Part shown: piece after piece, positions 1 to 7,585 of the stretch
How positions within the stretch are numbered: position 1 is the first letter of the stretch
Layout: every line of letters starts with the position of its first letter
DNA from: Spirochaetales bacterium
GTDB lineage: Bacteria > Spirochaetota > Spirochaetia > SZUA-6 > JAFGRV01
Reading direction: 5' to 3'
Assembly: GCA_016930085.1 (NCBI GenBank)
Contig: JAFGHO010000104.1
Span: forward strand, 1-64,000
Length of the DNA: 64,000 nt
Position numbers and translations under genes: made by a program
Notes under the pieces: generated by a model
The model's input: only the letters and a program-made list of their open reading frames with translations
The model's database searches: none
What the model was told of the DNA's origin: nothing

Positions 1-158
1 CGAATTTCCGATCTTGGCGGGGTAACATTTTGATAAATTTTATCTATTTCCCGCCATGGGATTATTTTTTTTAATTTGACCAATTCGTTGTGGTCTGTTA
101 ATATCATATCTTGATATGCATCTGTGAAATCTTTTTGTATTTTCAAGCCCGTGTACAT
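1..158 (-). CDS. Transposase N-terminus (partial, runs off left edge)
   Basis: The minus-strand frame opens with ATG at 158 behind a good ribosome binding site (AAAGGAGGG, about 165-173) and stays open to the window edge, giving 52 residues. The region DHNELVKLKKIIPWREIDKI resembles the N-terminus of IS5/IS1182-type DDE transposases, where a hydrophobic 'LVkLkk.IpWreI' segment precedes the catalytic domain. The catalytic residues lie outside the window, so whether the element is intact cannot be judged. It is AT-richer than the genes to its right. An inverted repeat encloses its start (separate entry). The family call rests on this short N-terminal resemblance only. Confidence 0.6.
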   Translation of the reverse strand, partial: MYTGLKIQKDFTDAYQDMILTDHNELVKLKKIIPWREIDKIYQNVTPPRSEI

Positions 159-210
159 GCAACCCTCCTTTAGTTTTGTCACTTTGGAGATTAGCAAATA
201 CACGGGCTTT
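145..210 (-). promoter_or_regulatory. Inverted repeat enclosing the transposase ribosome binding site
   Basis: AAGCCCGTGTA at 145-155 and TACACGGGCTT at 200-210 are perfect 11-bp complements. In the minus-strand transcript the stem would enclose the AAAGGAGGG site and place the AUG next to its 3' arm. Several insertion sequences use such structures to block transposase translation on read-through mRNA. That role is inferred here. Confidence 0.45.
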
Positions 211-324
211 ATTCAATGTTTTTCTGGATTAATCAACAGGAACTAATTAAAGACTTATATAAACTGTTTTCATCCTTATTTTCGTGGGTTATTTTACGAT
301 ATTCGTAATGAAAAGGACAATTTA

Positions 325-2964
325 TCAAAGTCTAATCGCCTTAAGGGTGTTTTTTGCGTGGTCCAGATAAACGATTCTGGGTGCCGGTTGATTCCGTACA
401 ACGACTTTAACTTTTTCGAGTATTTTTATCGTTTTATCGAGGTCCCATTTGGGATTATACTGGAGGGCGCCGATATAGATAGGTTGACTCCCCAATACCA
501 TATCGATGCTGCCGGCGGCATCATTACGGATTCTCCGTGCGACGCTTATAGCCTTTAAAATATCCGTTTTACTCAACAGCACGACATATTCGTCCCTGTC
601 CAGGATGAACGGGATATCGATAATCCGGCGGACAATGCGTTTGATGGCCGTTGCGCATGTCTTGCTCACTTCATTGCCGTAGCTGGTTCCCTTTTTACCG
701 ATTTCGGATTGTAATTTCGGGAGAAAAAGAAAAATAAGGGAGAAATAGGTCCCATGAATATGAACGTCGTTGATCTCACGCGCCACTTCTTTCGACAGCG
801 CCGATTTCCCGTACAATCCGGTAACGGGATCGACGATCGCGTTCTTTTTTCCGTTTGGTTCGACTTCCGGCTTATCGGGATTTTTTTGCGGCGTTTCCTG
901 CATGATTTTTTCCGTATCGAGGAGTCCGACCGAATATTGCGGAATGGTCCCGGCATCGCCGGTGCTTCGAAAAAGACATGAATCGGGAGGATTATAGAAA
1001 TAACTCGTTTTTTCATTGACGAGATCGTTCAGCATTGCCATAAGTGTGTGTGAATAAATGACGATGTTCGCGTTTGTCCTTCTGTCGATGATCTTCGTCG
1101 ATCCGTCCCTCTCCCTGACCCGCTGTACGAGAAGCCGGTCGAGTCGTTTCGAGACGGGATTCATCAGTCCGAAGTCATATTTATCCCAGGGATTGAGTAT
1201 ACCTTCGCATTTCAAATCCTTGAGCTTTATCTTTTCTCCCCGTTTTTCTTTTTCCCTTTTTTCCTTCAATTGTTGATGTATTTCCATTGATAGTCTGCCG
1301 AGAAGGGGGGTGAACTCTTCCGTTATGGTATAAAGCTTTGGATAGGGTTTTTTCAGGATGCCGGTGACTATTTTTGAAAAGGTCATCCGGTAATATGGAA
1401 GAAAAAACGTTTTTTTGATGCTGTTCATTTCATTGACGAGTTTTTCAGCGACTTCCGTCTTTCCGAATTTTTTGTCTTTTTCCAGATGCCTGCAATAGTC
1501 GGAAAGCTGCGAGACATAGTAATCGCCGATTACGTCATCGACGAAGACCGGCCATATCGAAAGTAGCGAATCGATCTTTTCTTTCACGGATACGGCCTCG
1601 AGTCTTTCATTCCTGACGATGTTGAATTTGATGTTTCTGAATCCATAAAGCAGATAATGAATGATACTTGCCAGTATCATCACCTGGTGAAGGGGATCTG
1701 AACGGGGGATGAGTTCGAAGCCCGAGGGAAACCGGAAAAGCGGCTGAAAATAGGGATAAAGATCGGGATACACATTGAGACGGTTCCATCCCGCACCCGG
1801 AAAAAGAAATTGAAGCAATGTGATACCGTCATTGACCGCCGTTCCCGCCGTCTCCGATTGCGCCGGTTTTTCACCGATATCCTCTCCGTCGCCCGGCTTT
1901 GGTGTTTTATCTTCTAAAGCGGTTTCTTCATTCGTGGAAACGGGCTCGTTTCCTTCAGCGGGTTTTATGACCTGATCTTCGGTCAGGTTGAGGAATCCAA
2001 GAATATCGGACCGGTAGTTCAGGAGAAACTCCTCATAGGTGGCAAACCTGTTCGTCATCTGCTTGAGAAGAAGCGGATAGAACATCCGCTTTATATCATG
2101 GAAAATAACGGGAAGAAACTTGATTGCCTCATAATAGAAGTTTCTTATCCGGTCCTGTATTTTCCCCTTTTCAGGCGTGTGTGACATGTTGATATTATAC
2201 GCCCAGCGTATCGCCTCCCTGATATGGGTATCCGGTTCGATATCGAAAAGGATTGCAAAGGGCTCGTACACATACCTGCATAAACGGGAAAGCCGCTTTA
2301 CCGTCTGTCTGTAGGGATATTTTCTGAGTATATTAAGTTCGAGATTTATTGCCGTTATATCCCATTTTTTAATGACGGTAAGTACTTTTCCGTAAAGGGG
2401 GTGCTTTGCTACCTCTTCCATGACATCCGGACGGGTTTTCGTAAACAGCCCGCGTATCGAAGTTATAAAGTTATAGAGTGCGGTATAAAAAAACAGATGG
2501 GCTTTTTTGATGAACATCGGATTGACATAATCCGGTACCTGAATGAAAAGCGAAAAAAGTGATGCGATCGCACCGCTTAACGGTTTGAGTCTGTATTCCG
2601 GTTTACTGCAAAGAAAATCGAGCTTGACCCTGTCGATAAACGTGGCATCGCCGGATTCCCCCTTCTCATCGGTTTCTTTCCTGTATTGCCGCCGCCTCGC
2701 CGGTCTTCCCGTTCCGTCAATCCGTTCCTGATGCCTTCTTTTTTTCTTTCGCTTTCCGGCATGGATAAAACGCTTTTTTCTGTAATGCCTCGATTGAAAC
2801 TCCAGGTACTTGTTCTTGATATCTTCGGGGTCGTCTTCCTCGCCGATATCTCCGCCAAGAATTTTCGTCATTTTTTCCGCTTCTTCACGGGACAGGTTGC
2901 CTATGTTTTTACGGGTTCGTTCAAGTTCTCCTGGAGAATATCGTTTTTCGGGCTTTTTTTTCAT
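325..2964 (-). CDS. Large protein with degenerate C-terminal GGDEF domain
   Basis: An 879-residue protein with no signal peptide. The first 100 residues are strongly basic (runs such as KRKKKRRHQ). The middle (about 110-690) is mainly helical, matches no family I recognise, and contains an acidic low-complexity insert near 350-390. From about 712 a diguanylate-cyclase-like fold begins with DPVTGLYGKSAL, the usual start of GGDEF domains. At the signature position (about 790) it reads RDEYVVLL instead of GGDEF-VVLL, so the catalytic glycines are missing and cyclase activity is unlikely. It may bind nucleotide or serve as a protein-interaction module. The tRNA-Ala lies just upstream. The ATG follows only a weak Shine-Dalgarno sequence. 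Confidence 0.8.
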   Translation of the reverse strand: MKKKPEKRYSPGELERTRKNIGNLSREEAEKMTKILGGDIGEEDDPEDIKNKYLEFQSRHYRKKRFIHAGKRKKKRRHQERIDGTGRPARRRQYRKETDEKGESGDATFIDRVKLDFLCSKPEYRLKPLSGAIASLFSLFIQVPDYVNPMFIKKAHLFFYTALYNFITSIRGLFTKTRPDVMEEVAKHPLYGKVLTVIKKWDITAINLELNILRKYPYRQTVKRLSRLCRYVYEPFAILFDIEPDTHIREAIRWAYNINMSHTPEKGKIQDRIRNFYYEAIKFLPVIFHDIKRMFYPLLLKQMTNRFATYEEFLLNYRSDILGFLNLTEDQVIKPAEGNEPVSTNEETALEDKTPKPGDGEDIGEKPAQSETAGTAVNDGITLLQFLFPGAGWNRLNVYPDLYPYFQPLFRFPSGFELIPRSDPLHQVMILASIIHYLLYGFRNIKFNIVRNERLEAVSVKEKIDSLLSIWPVFVDDVIGDYYVSQLSDYCRHLEKDKKFGKTEVAEKLVNEMNSIKKTFFLPYYRMTFSKIVTGILKKPYPKLYTITEEFTPLLGRLSMEIHQQLKEKREKEKRGEKIKLKDLKCEGILNPWDKYDFGLMNPVSKRLDRLLVQRVRERDGSTKIIDRRTNANIVIYSHTLMAMLNDLVNEKTSYFYNPPDSCLFRSTGDAGTIPQYSVGLLDTEKIMQETPQKNPDKPEVEPNGKKNAIVDPVTGLYGKSALSKEVAREINDVHIHGTYFSLIFLFLPKLQSEIGKKGTSYGNEVSKTCATAIKRIVRRIIDIPFILDRDEYVVLLSKTDILKAISVARRIRNDAAGSIDMVLGSQPIYIGALQYNPKWDLDKTIKILEKVKVVVRNQPAPRIVYLDHAKNTLKAIRL

Positions 2965-2988
2965 CGTTACGCTGCCGGGATTATAATA

Positions 2989-3061
2989 TGGAGGATAGGG
3001 GATTTGAACCCCTGGCCTATAGATTGCGAACCTATCGCTCTACCAACTGAGCTAATCCCCC
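2989..3061 (-). tRNA. tRNA-Ala (anticodon CGC)
   Basis: A 73-nt cloverleaf on the minus strand. The acceptor stem GGGGGAT pairs with ATCCTCC and includes the G3-U70 wobble that marks alanine tRNAs. The D arm is AGCTCAGTTGGTAGAGC, the anticodon loop TTCGCAA gives anticodon CGC (reading GCG), the T arm is AGGGG-TTCAAAT-CCCCT, and the discriminator is A. CCA is not encoded. It sits alone between the rhomboid-like gene and the GGDEF-like gene. Confidence 0.95.
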
Positions 3062-3111
3062 TTGTTTCTCATAAGTATAACGGATTTATCCGGTCATGGC
3101 AAGAAGCTTTC

Positions 3112-4032
3112 TCAATTGTCCATGTTGTTGTTTCGCATATTTTCGCTTACAATGTCGAGAAATTGTTTCTCTTCTTTTGTAAGGGCATCGAGCCCTTCCC
3201 TGCTTATCTTGTCCAGGATCCGGTTTACTTCTTTTTGTTCGAATGTTTCGTCGTTTGAAGATGATCCTGCTGGTGAATCCGGTTCTTCTTCTTCCGGTGA
3301 CCGATACCGGTAAAAGGTGATCTTTTTTTTGCCGAGTTTATAGCGTATATCGCTTTTTATACGCCGGAGTCCTTTTTTGACGCCGCCGAGTACAGGCCTC
3401 ACCCATACGGGGATGGGCTGTGTGAAAAAAACATACATAACGGCAACAAGACCCGTCACAAGCTGGATAATCAGGTGATAAAGCATTGAAGACGGGGTCG
3501 GTTCCATGATGATAAATAAAAGCGAAACAAGAAGAAGCCATTTTACCTTTATTGGGAAGATACCAAAGACGTAAAAGGGCGTATTGGGGGTGAGATATGC
3601 ATATACCGCTATTATCGAAAAGGTAATACCGATTGTGCCTGCGATATAACCCATGTGAACACCTGTGAGATGTATAACGGGAAGGCAGAGAAGGCCGGAA
3701 ACGCTTACGGTCACACAATAAAAGGTGATGAATTGCCTGGTTCCCCACGACCGTTCGAGCCCGCTTCCGACCCACCACATAAAAAGGGCAAAAAACAGAA
3801 GCCCGAAGATTTCCACACGGAAAAGGACGAACGGGTAGGTGAAAATCCTGTAGACGAGTGTGAGATTAAAAACGGGCATATCGGACCAGTAAAGCCCGAA
3901 GTAGCCGAAAATTATCCGGGGAATAACGAGCGAAAGCAGAAAAAAAACAGCGTGTATAATGAGAATGACCGTGACGGTCCTTGTAATTTTGGGCAGCTGG
4001 TAATCGACCATTATTCGATCCTTACGATTCAA
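3112..4032 (-). CDS. Rhomboid-family membrane protein, probably protease-dead
   Basis: A 306-residue polytopic membrane protein with about six transmembrane segments in residues 15-215, followed by a charged cytoplasmic tail. The topology fits GlpG/rhomboid, and the helix containing YHLIIQLVTGL resembles the rhomboid helix with the catalytic His. The nucleophile motif GxSG is not present: the matching stretch reads YIAGTIGITFS, with no serine at the catalytic position. The tail ends in an EVNRILDKI...LTKEEKQFLDIVS helix pair that often follows bacterial rhomboids (DUF6576-like). It is therefore probably a pseudoprotease that binds membrane proteins. Family call fairly confident; loss of activity is inferred from the motif. 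Confidence 0.75.
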   Translation of the reverse strand: MNRKDRIMVDYQLPKITRTVTVILIIHAVFFLLSLVIPRIIFGYFGLYWSDMPVFNLTLVYRIFTYPFVLFRVEIFGLLFFALFMWWVGSGLERSWGTRQFITFYCVTVSVSGLLCLPVIHLTGVHMGYIAGTIGITFSIIAVYAYLTPNTPFYVFGIFPIKVKWLLLVSLLFIIMEPTPSSMLYHLIIQLVTGLVAVMYVFFTQPIPVWVRPVLGGVKKGLRRIKSDIRYKLGKKKITFYRYRSPEEEEPDSPAGSSSNDETFEQKEVNRILDKISREGLDALTKEEKQFLDIVSENMRNNNMDN

Positions 4033-4169
4033 TTCAGTTTACACGGAAGTCAATTCCCGCGTCAAGACGATTTTAATTACCGGGGCGCCATATGATGCTT
4101 GACGGAAAGGTTTTTTCGGTATACAGCATATACCGTTTCCGGATATATCTTTTTTGAGTAAGCGTTCGC

Positions 4170-4817
4170 TTATAATCCCGAAGTGGCCGCTGTTTCGATG
4201 GTTTTCTGACGCTCCATTTCGAGTTTCAGCAGATCGATTTCCCTTTTCAGCTGCTTGAATTTTTTATTAGTGTACCAGATACGGACGATGGTAAGCGGAA
4301 GATACGCGCAGGCGGCGATGACGAGTTTATTGATGATGGAGTAGATATCCTGTTTATTCGTTTCCGGATTGAGGACGTACCAGAGAAATCTGAGAAAATC
4401 GATATGCTGCAGGGACCTGAAAAAAGCGGACAGACTGATCGCGGTCATCGGATACAACTTGAGCACATAGATAAAACAGACCAGACCGATCGAACAAGCA
4501 ATGCAGACGATCAGACTGATGATAAAGACGGGGCGGTACCATCGATTTTCGAGCGGAAGGGTCAGAAATTGTATAAACCAGGTAAGGAGGACAAGAATAA
4601 TGAATATGATGAGTCCGATAATGTCGATGCGAAGAAACATGACGGAGGACCAGCCGCTTATCGAGATAAGCAGAAAAAAGCTCGCGGGAAGAAAAAGGAG
4701 GATAAATCGCAACGGGGACGATTCGGCCAGATCCGCGCGTTTCTGCCAGATAACAAAGATCCAGACCGACCAGGCGACCGCGATGATTCCGCTTACAAGG
4801 TAACTCAGGGTTTCCAT
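4170..4817 (-). CDS. Membrane protein with C-terminal coiled coil, unknown function
   Basis: A 215-residue protein with about five hydrophobic segments (near residues 5-25, 37-57, 62-90, 95-120 and 165-180). A basic amphipathic helix follows (KKFKQLKREIDLLKLEMERQK, about 185-205) and probably forms a short cytoplasmic coiled coil. I recognise no family. It lies in the same direction as, but about 90 bp from, the baeRF gene upstream and about 140 bp from the rhomboid-like gene downstream. No catalytic motif is visible. Confidence 0.7.
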   Translation of the reverse strand: METLSYLVSGIIAVAWSVWIFVIWQKRADLAESSPLRFILLFLPASFFLLISISGWSSVMFLRIDIIGLIIFIILVLLTWFIQFLTLPLENRWYRPVFIISLIVCIACSIGLVCFIYVLKLYPMTAISLSAFFRSLQHIDFLRFLWYVLNPETNKQDIYSIINKLVIAACAYLPLTIVRIWYTNKKFKQLKREIDLLKLEMERQKTIETAATSGL

Positions 4818-4908
4818 ACGATATCAATAATTATAGGGAATCGCTCTTAATCCTGCAAGGGCGGTTCTTCCCCTTTCGTTTTCGACACCTTTTCCCCGAC
4901 GATGGTGC

Positions 4909-6009
4909 TCAGTACCTGAGAAGGGCCGCGATCTCGCCGGCTTCCTTCAATGTGGGAATGGGGTCGGCAAAATCGACGGTGGCACCGGTGAGTTTGAGCA
5001 TTTCAACGATTTCATTCACTACATCGATTGTAAACATCGAGTCCGAATGGCACACGGGACATCGTTCCGCGGCTTTTTTGACGATGGTTTCGCAGTCGCG
5101 GCAATACCGTCCTTCCGGCCGGTAGTCGCGCGCTACGATCATTTCATCGATCCGGCCTTCCATGGCCGCATCAAAGACATCATCGAGACCGACGACACCA
5201 AGTCCGCCGCGGAGGTACTCGCCGCGGATTTTTTCCCAGAGTTCTCTTTCCGATTTTCTTTCCTCTTCGACAAACAACTCCATGATATCGTGATGGATCG
5301 TATGTTCCCCCTTGCTCAGGTCGACACGCTTTGTCACGGCTATTTTAAGGAGTATCGGAGGGAGGTTGTCGTATACGGCTTTTATGACTTCCCTGCTTCC
5401 GACCAAAAGCAGCCGCCTGAATCGTTCCTTTTTCGACAAGTCCGTCAGTGAACCCACAATTTCCCTGGCATATAAAAGCAGTTGTTTGTCGCGCCGTCTC
5501 TCGTATCGCTGTTGAGACCACCCCCCCTTTCTCACATGGTTTTTTACGTTCCCCTTTACCGCCTCCTCCGACGTCGCTTTGGCGGACGACACGAGAAATA
5601 TTTTCGCCTTTACGGCGTCCGCGACAACGACGGCGACATTTTCATATTCATCCTGAAGTTCCGCCAGGGGGCGGATGAACGGGGAGGAATCGATCCAGAT
5701 AAGATCGTGGACCCGTATGTTGAGGGGATACGCCTTGAAGTAGTCCAGAATCCAGCCGGTAAAGATACAGAGAGAACCCGATGTAAAGGGGTGCTGTTCG
5801 AGATACTGATAGACCATTTTTACATTTTCATCGAATTGAACCCGCTCGTCCTTTTCTCCATTGTTTTTGGAGAGAACCTTTCGCAACCGGCGGAAAGACC
5901 GGTCCAGTTCATAAACCGAATCAGGTCCTGAAAGGTAAAGACTCAGGAACGACCGTTCGGGGGCAGTTATTTCTGCGAGCTCTTTCAGGTTGATATCCGC
6001 AAACATCAT
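4909..6009 (-). CDS. Bacterial archaeo-eukaryotic release factor-like protein (baeRF family)
   Basis: A 366-residue cytoplasmic protein with the eRF1/Vms1-like architecture: an N-terminal domain (1-130), a central RNase-H-like domain with the loop KGGWSQQRYERRRDKQ (about 180-195), and an L7Ae-like third domain (200-300). The GGWSQ loop stands where eRF1 has GGQ and is typical of bacterial baeRF and Vms1 proteins, some of which release peptides from stalled ribosome complexes. The C-terminus adds a zinc ribbon (CRDC...CPVC, about 315-335). The substrate here is unknown. A good promoter (TTGATA-17-TATTAT) and a GGAGA ribosome binding site precede it, so it is probably its own unit. Confidence 0.7.
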   Translation of the reverse strand: MMFADINLKELAEITAPERSFLSLYLSGPDSVYELDRSFRRLRKVLSKNNGEKDERVQFDENVKMVYQYLEQHPFTSGSLCIFTGWILDYFKAYPLNIRVHDLIWIDSSPFIRPLAELQDEYENVAVVVADAVKAKIFLVSSAKATSEEAVKGNVKNHVRKGGWSQQRYERRRDKQLLLYAREIVGSLTDLSKKERFRRLLLVGSREVIKAVYDNLPPILLKIAVTKRVDLSKGEHTIHHDIMELFVEEERKSERELWEKIRGEYLRGGLGVVGLDDVFDAAMEGRIDEMIVARDYRPEGRYCRDCETIVKKAAERCPVCHSDSMFTIDVVNEIVEMLKLTGATVDFADPIPTLKEAGEIAALLRY

Positions 6010-6033
6010 TTCTCCTTATATTTTTTTAGCAAT

Positions 6034-6062
6034 ATAATACCAGATTAATAAAAGTCTATCAA
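6034..6062 (-). promoter_or_regulatory. Promoter of the baeRF-like gene
   Basis: On the minus strand TTGATA (6057-6062) and TATTAT (6034-6039) are separated by exactly 17 bp, a sigma-70-type promoter about 25 bp ahead of the ATG at 6009. Confidence 0.55.
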
Positions 6063-6159
6063 TATCGTAATATAACGGAGAATATACGCTCGTGACCGCC
6101 GGGGTTTGATAACCAGGGTACATCCCATAGGAAATAAGCTTATGTCGGTAAATTTCCTG

Positions 6160-6188
6160 TTTACGCGGAGTGAAAGGCGGGCTATAAT
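6160..6188 (+). promoter_or_regulatory. Promoter of the HEAT-repeat gene
   Basis: TTTACG (6160-6165), a 17-bp spacer and a perfect TATAAT (6183-6188). The start site expected near 6195 would leave a leader of about 17 nt that still contains GGAGG ahead of the TTG start. Confidence 0.5.
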
Positions 6189-6211
6189 CAAAAGGGAGGT
6201 TTCGTACTGTT

Positions 6212-7585
6212 TTGCTTAATGAAATTCTTTTCCTAATATTGATGATTGTCGTCCTCATTGTCTCTTTTATCAAAAAACGGTATGATTCCGATTCCATCGG
6301 GCAGACACCATATGAAAGGCGGTTGTTGAAGTCCGGTCCGGATGAAGATTCGGTACTCAGATCGGTATGTTCGCACTACAGACTGCCGCCATCATGCATG
6401 CGTCCGTACAGCCTGTCCGGCGGCGTGTGGGGGTACACAATCGGTCTATCAATAAATAACCGGCAAATGCGCTATACGGGCACTGTCGACGCGCCGGAGC
6501 AGAACGATTCCCTTCGGATATTCACGATAAAATACGGCGGCGGAAGCAGGAAAACGGTACTGCCCGAAAGCGGAAACTATACGGGCGATCCCGATTTTGA
6601 TCTCTATATCGCTGTGGAGGGCATGGGTATTGCGGAGACCCTCGCGTTCATGGATTACGATACGCGTAAGGCACTGATTCACGTAAAAAATTACACAAGC
6701 AGGTTTACCATCACATCGTCACATGGCGAGTTTATCATGCCGATGGAATACGGCACGGCCGCGATAAAGAATATTACATTGGTCTTCGATTCCTTTATCA
6801 GGCTGATGAAAAAGGCCGGACAGGAAGCCGAAATCAGGGAACGGCTTCTGAGTAATATCAGACGCGAATCGTTACCGGGCTTCCGCCTCCGGAATCTCGA
6901 AGTGATGGCGGAAACATATCCGGGGGACGATTCCCTTTTATTTGAATGCAAAAAACTCCTGTTCGATCCGGACAGACGTCTCGCCTCATTCGCTTTTTCA
7001 CTGCTGGCTGACGACGGTGTCCCGGCGCTTTATACCGGACTGGAGGCGTTGCATCAACCGGGGCGTTACCCGCCCGTGACCGGACTGGAAACGGCGGTCA
7101 GGCTTCTCGCGGAAAAAGAAGGCCCCCGGTGTCTCGATTCCCTGATCGGGCATTTTCATCATCCGAATTTCAAAAATGAACAAATACATCTTTTGCATGC
7201 GATTTCGAGGATCGGGGGGAAAAAGGCGGAAGATTTCCTTTGTACCCTGCTTTTGAATTTGTACGATACGTCATTACTCGGGATTGCCGTTGCGGCACTC
7301 GTGGAAAACGGGACCGCGGAGGCGGTCGAACCGCTTGGATCCGTTGCAAAAAACCAGAAGCTGCCGTCGGAAATTCGTGAAGCGGCACAGACCGCCATAG
7401 AGAGGATCAAGAAGCGGATCGGTCCGATAGAAAAGGGAATGCTTTCGATTTCGGATAAGAACGAAAAAAGCGGTGGACTCTCGATTGCGGAAAACGGCGG
7501 GGGACTCTCTGAGATTGACGATAACTCGGAAAAAAAAGCCCGGCCCGAAACTGTGCCCGGGCCGGGCCGTATTACCGATACCTAA
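6212..7585 (+). CDS. HEAT-repeat protein, membrane-anchored, unknown function
   Basis: A 457-residue protein starting at TTG (6212) behind a strong AAAGGGAGG ribosome binding site. One N-terminal hydrophobic helix (LFLILMIVVLIVSFI, about 5-20) acts as an anchor or uncleaved signal. Residues 30-190 form a beta-rich domain I do not recognise. Residues 230-400 contain about five helical repeats of HEAT/PBS-lyase type (such as DRRLASFAFSLLADDGVPAL and TSLLGIAVAALVENGTAEAV). The last 50 residues are low-complexity and charged. HEAT repeats usually bind proteins; the partner is unknown. The 3' end overlaps the convergent gene by 4 bp and contains that gene's terminator. Confidence 0.75.
   Translation: MLNEILFLILMIVVLIVSFIKKRYDSDSIGQTPYERRLLKSGPDEDSVLRSVCSHYRLPPSCMRPYSLSGGVWGYTIGLSINNRQMRYTGTVDAPEQNDSLRIFTIKYGGGSRKTVLPESGNYTGDPDFDLYIAVEGMGIAETLAFMDYDTRKALIHVKNYTSRFTITSSHGEFIMPMEYGTAAIKNITLVFDSFIRLMKKAGQEAEIRERLLSNIRRESLPGFRLRNLEVMAETYPGDDSLLFECKKLLFDPDRRLASFAFSLLADDGVPALYTGLEALHQPGRYPPVTGLETAVRLLAEKEGPRCLDSLIGHFHHPNFKNEQIHLLHAISRIGGKKAEDFLCTLLLNLYDTSLLGIAVAALVENGTAEAVEPLGSVAKNQKLPSEIREAAQTAIERIKKRIGPIEKGMLSISDKNEKSGGLSIAENGGGLSEIDDNSEKKARPETVPGPGRITDT
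7530..7567 (-). terminator. Intrinsic terminator of the CBM9/barrel gene, inside the convergent gene
   Basis: A perfect 10-bp GC stem (GCCCGGCCCG at 7538-7547, CGGGCCGGGC at 7558-7567, loop of 10). On the minus strand it is followed by eight T (A-run 7530-7537). It lies about 15 bp past the stop of the minus-strand gene, within the coding end of the HEAT-repeat gene. Confidence 0.85.
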
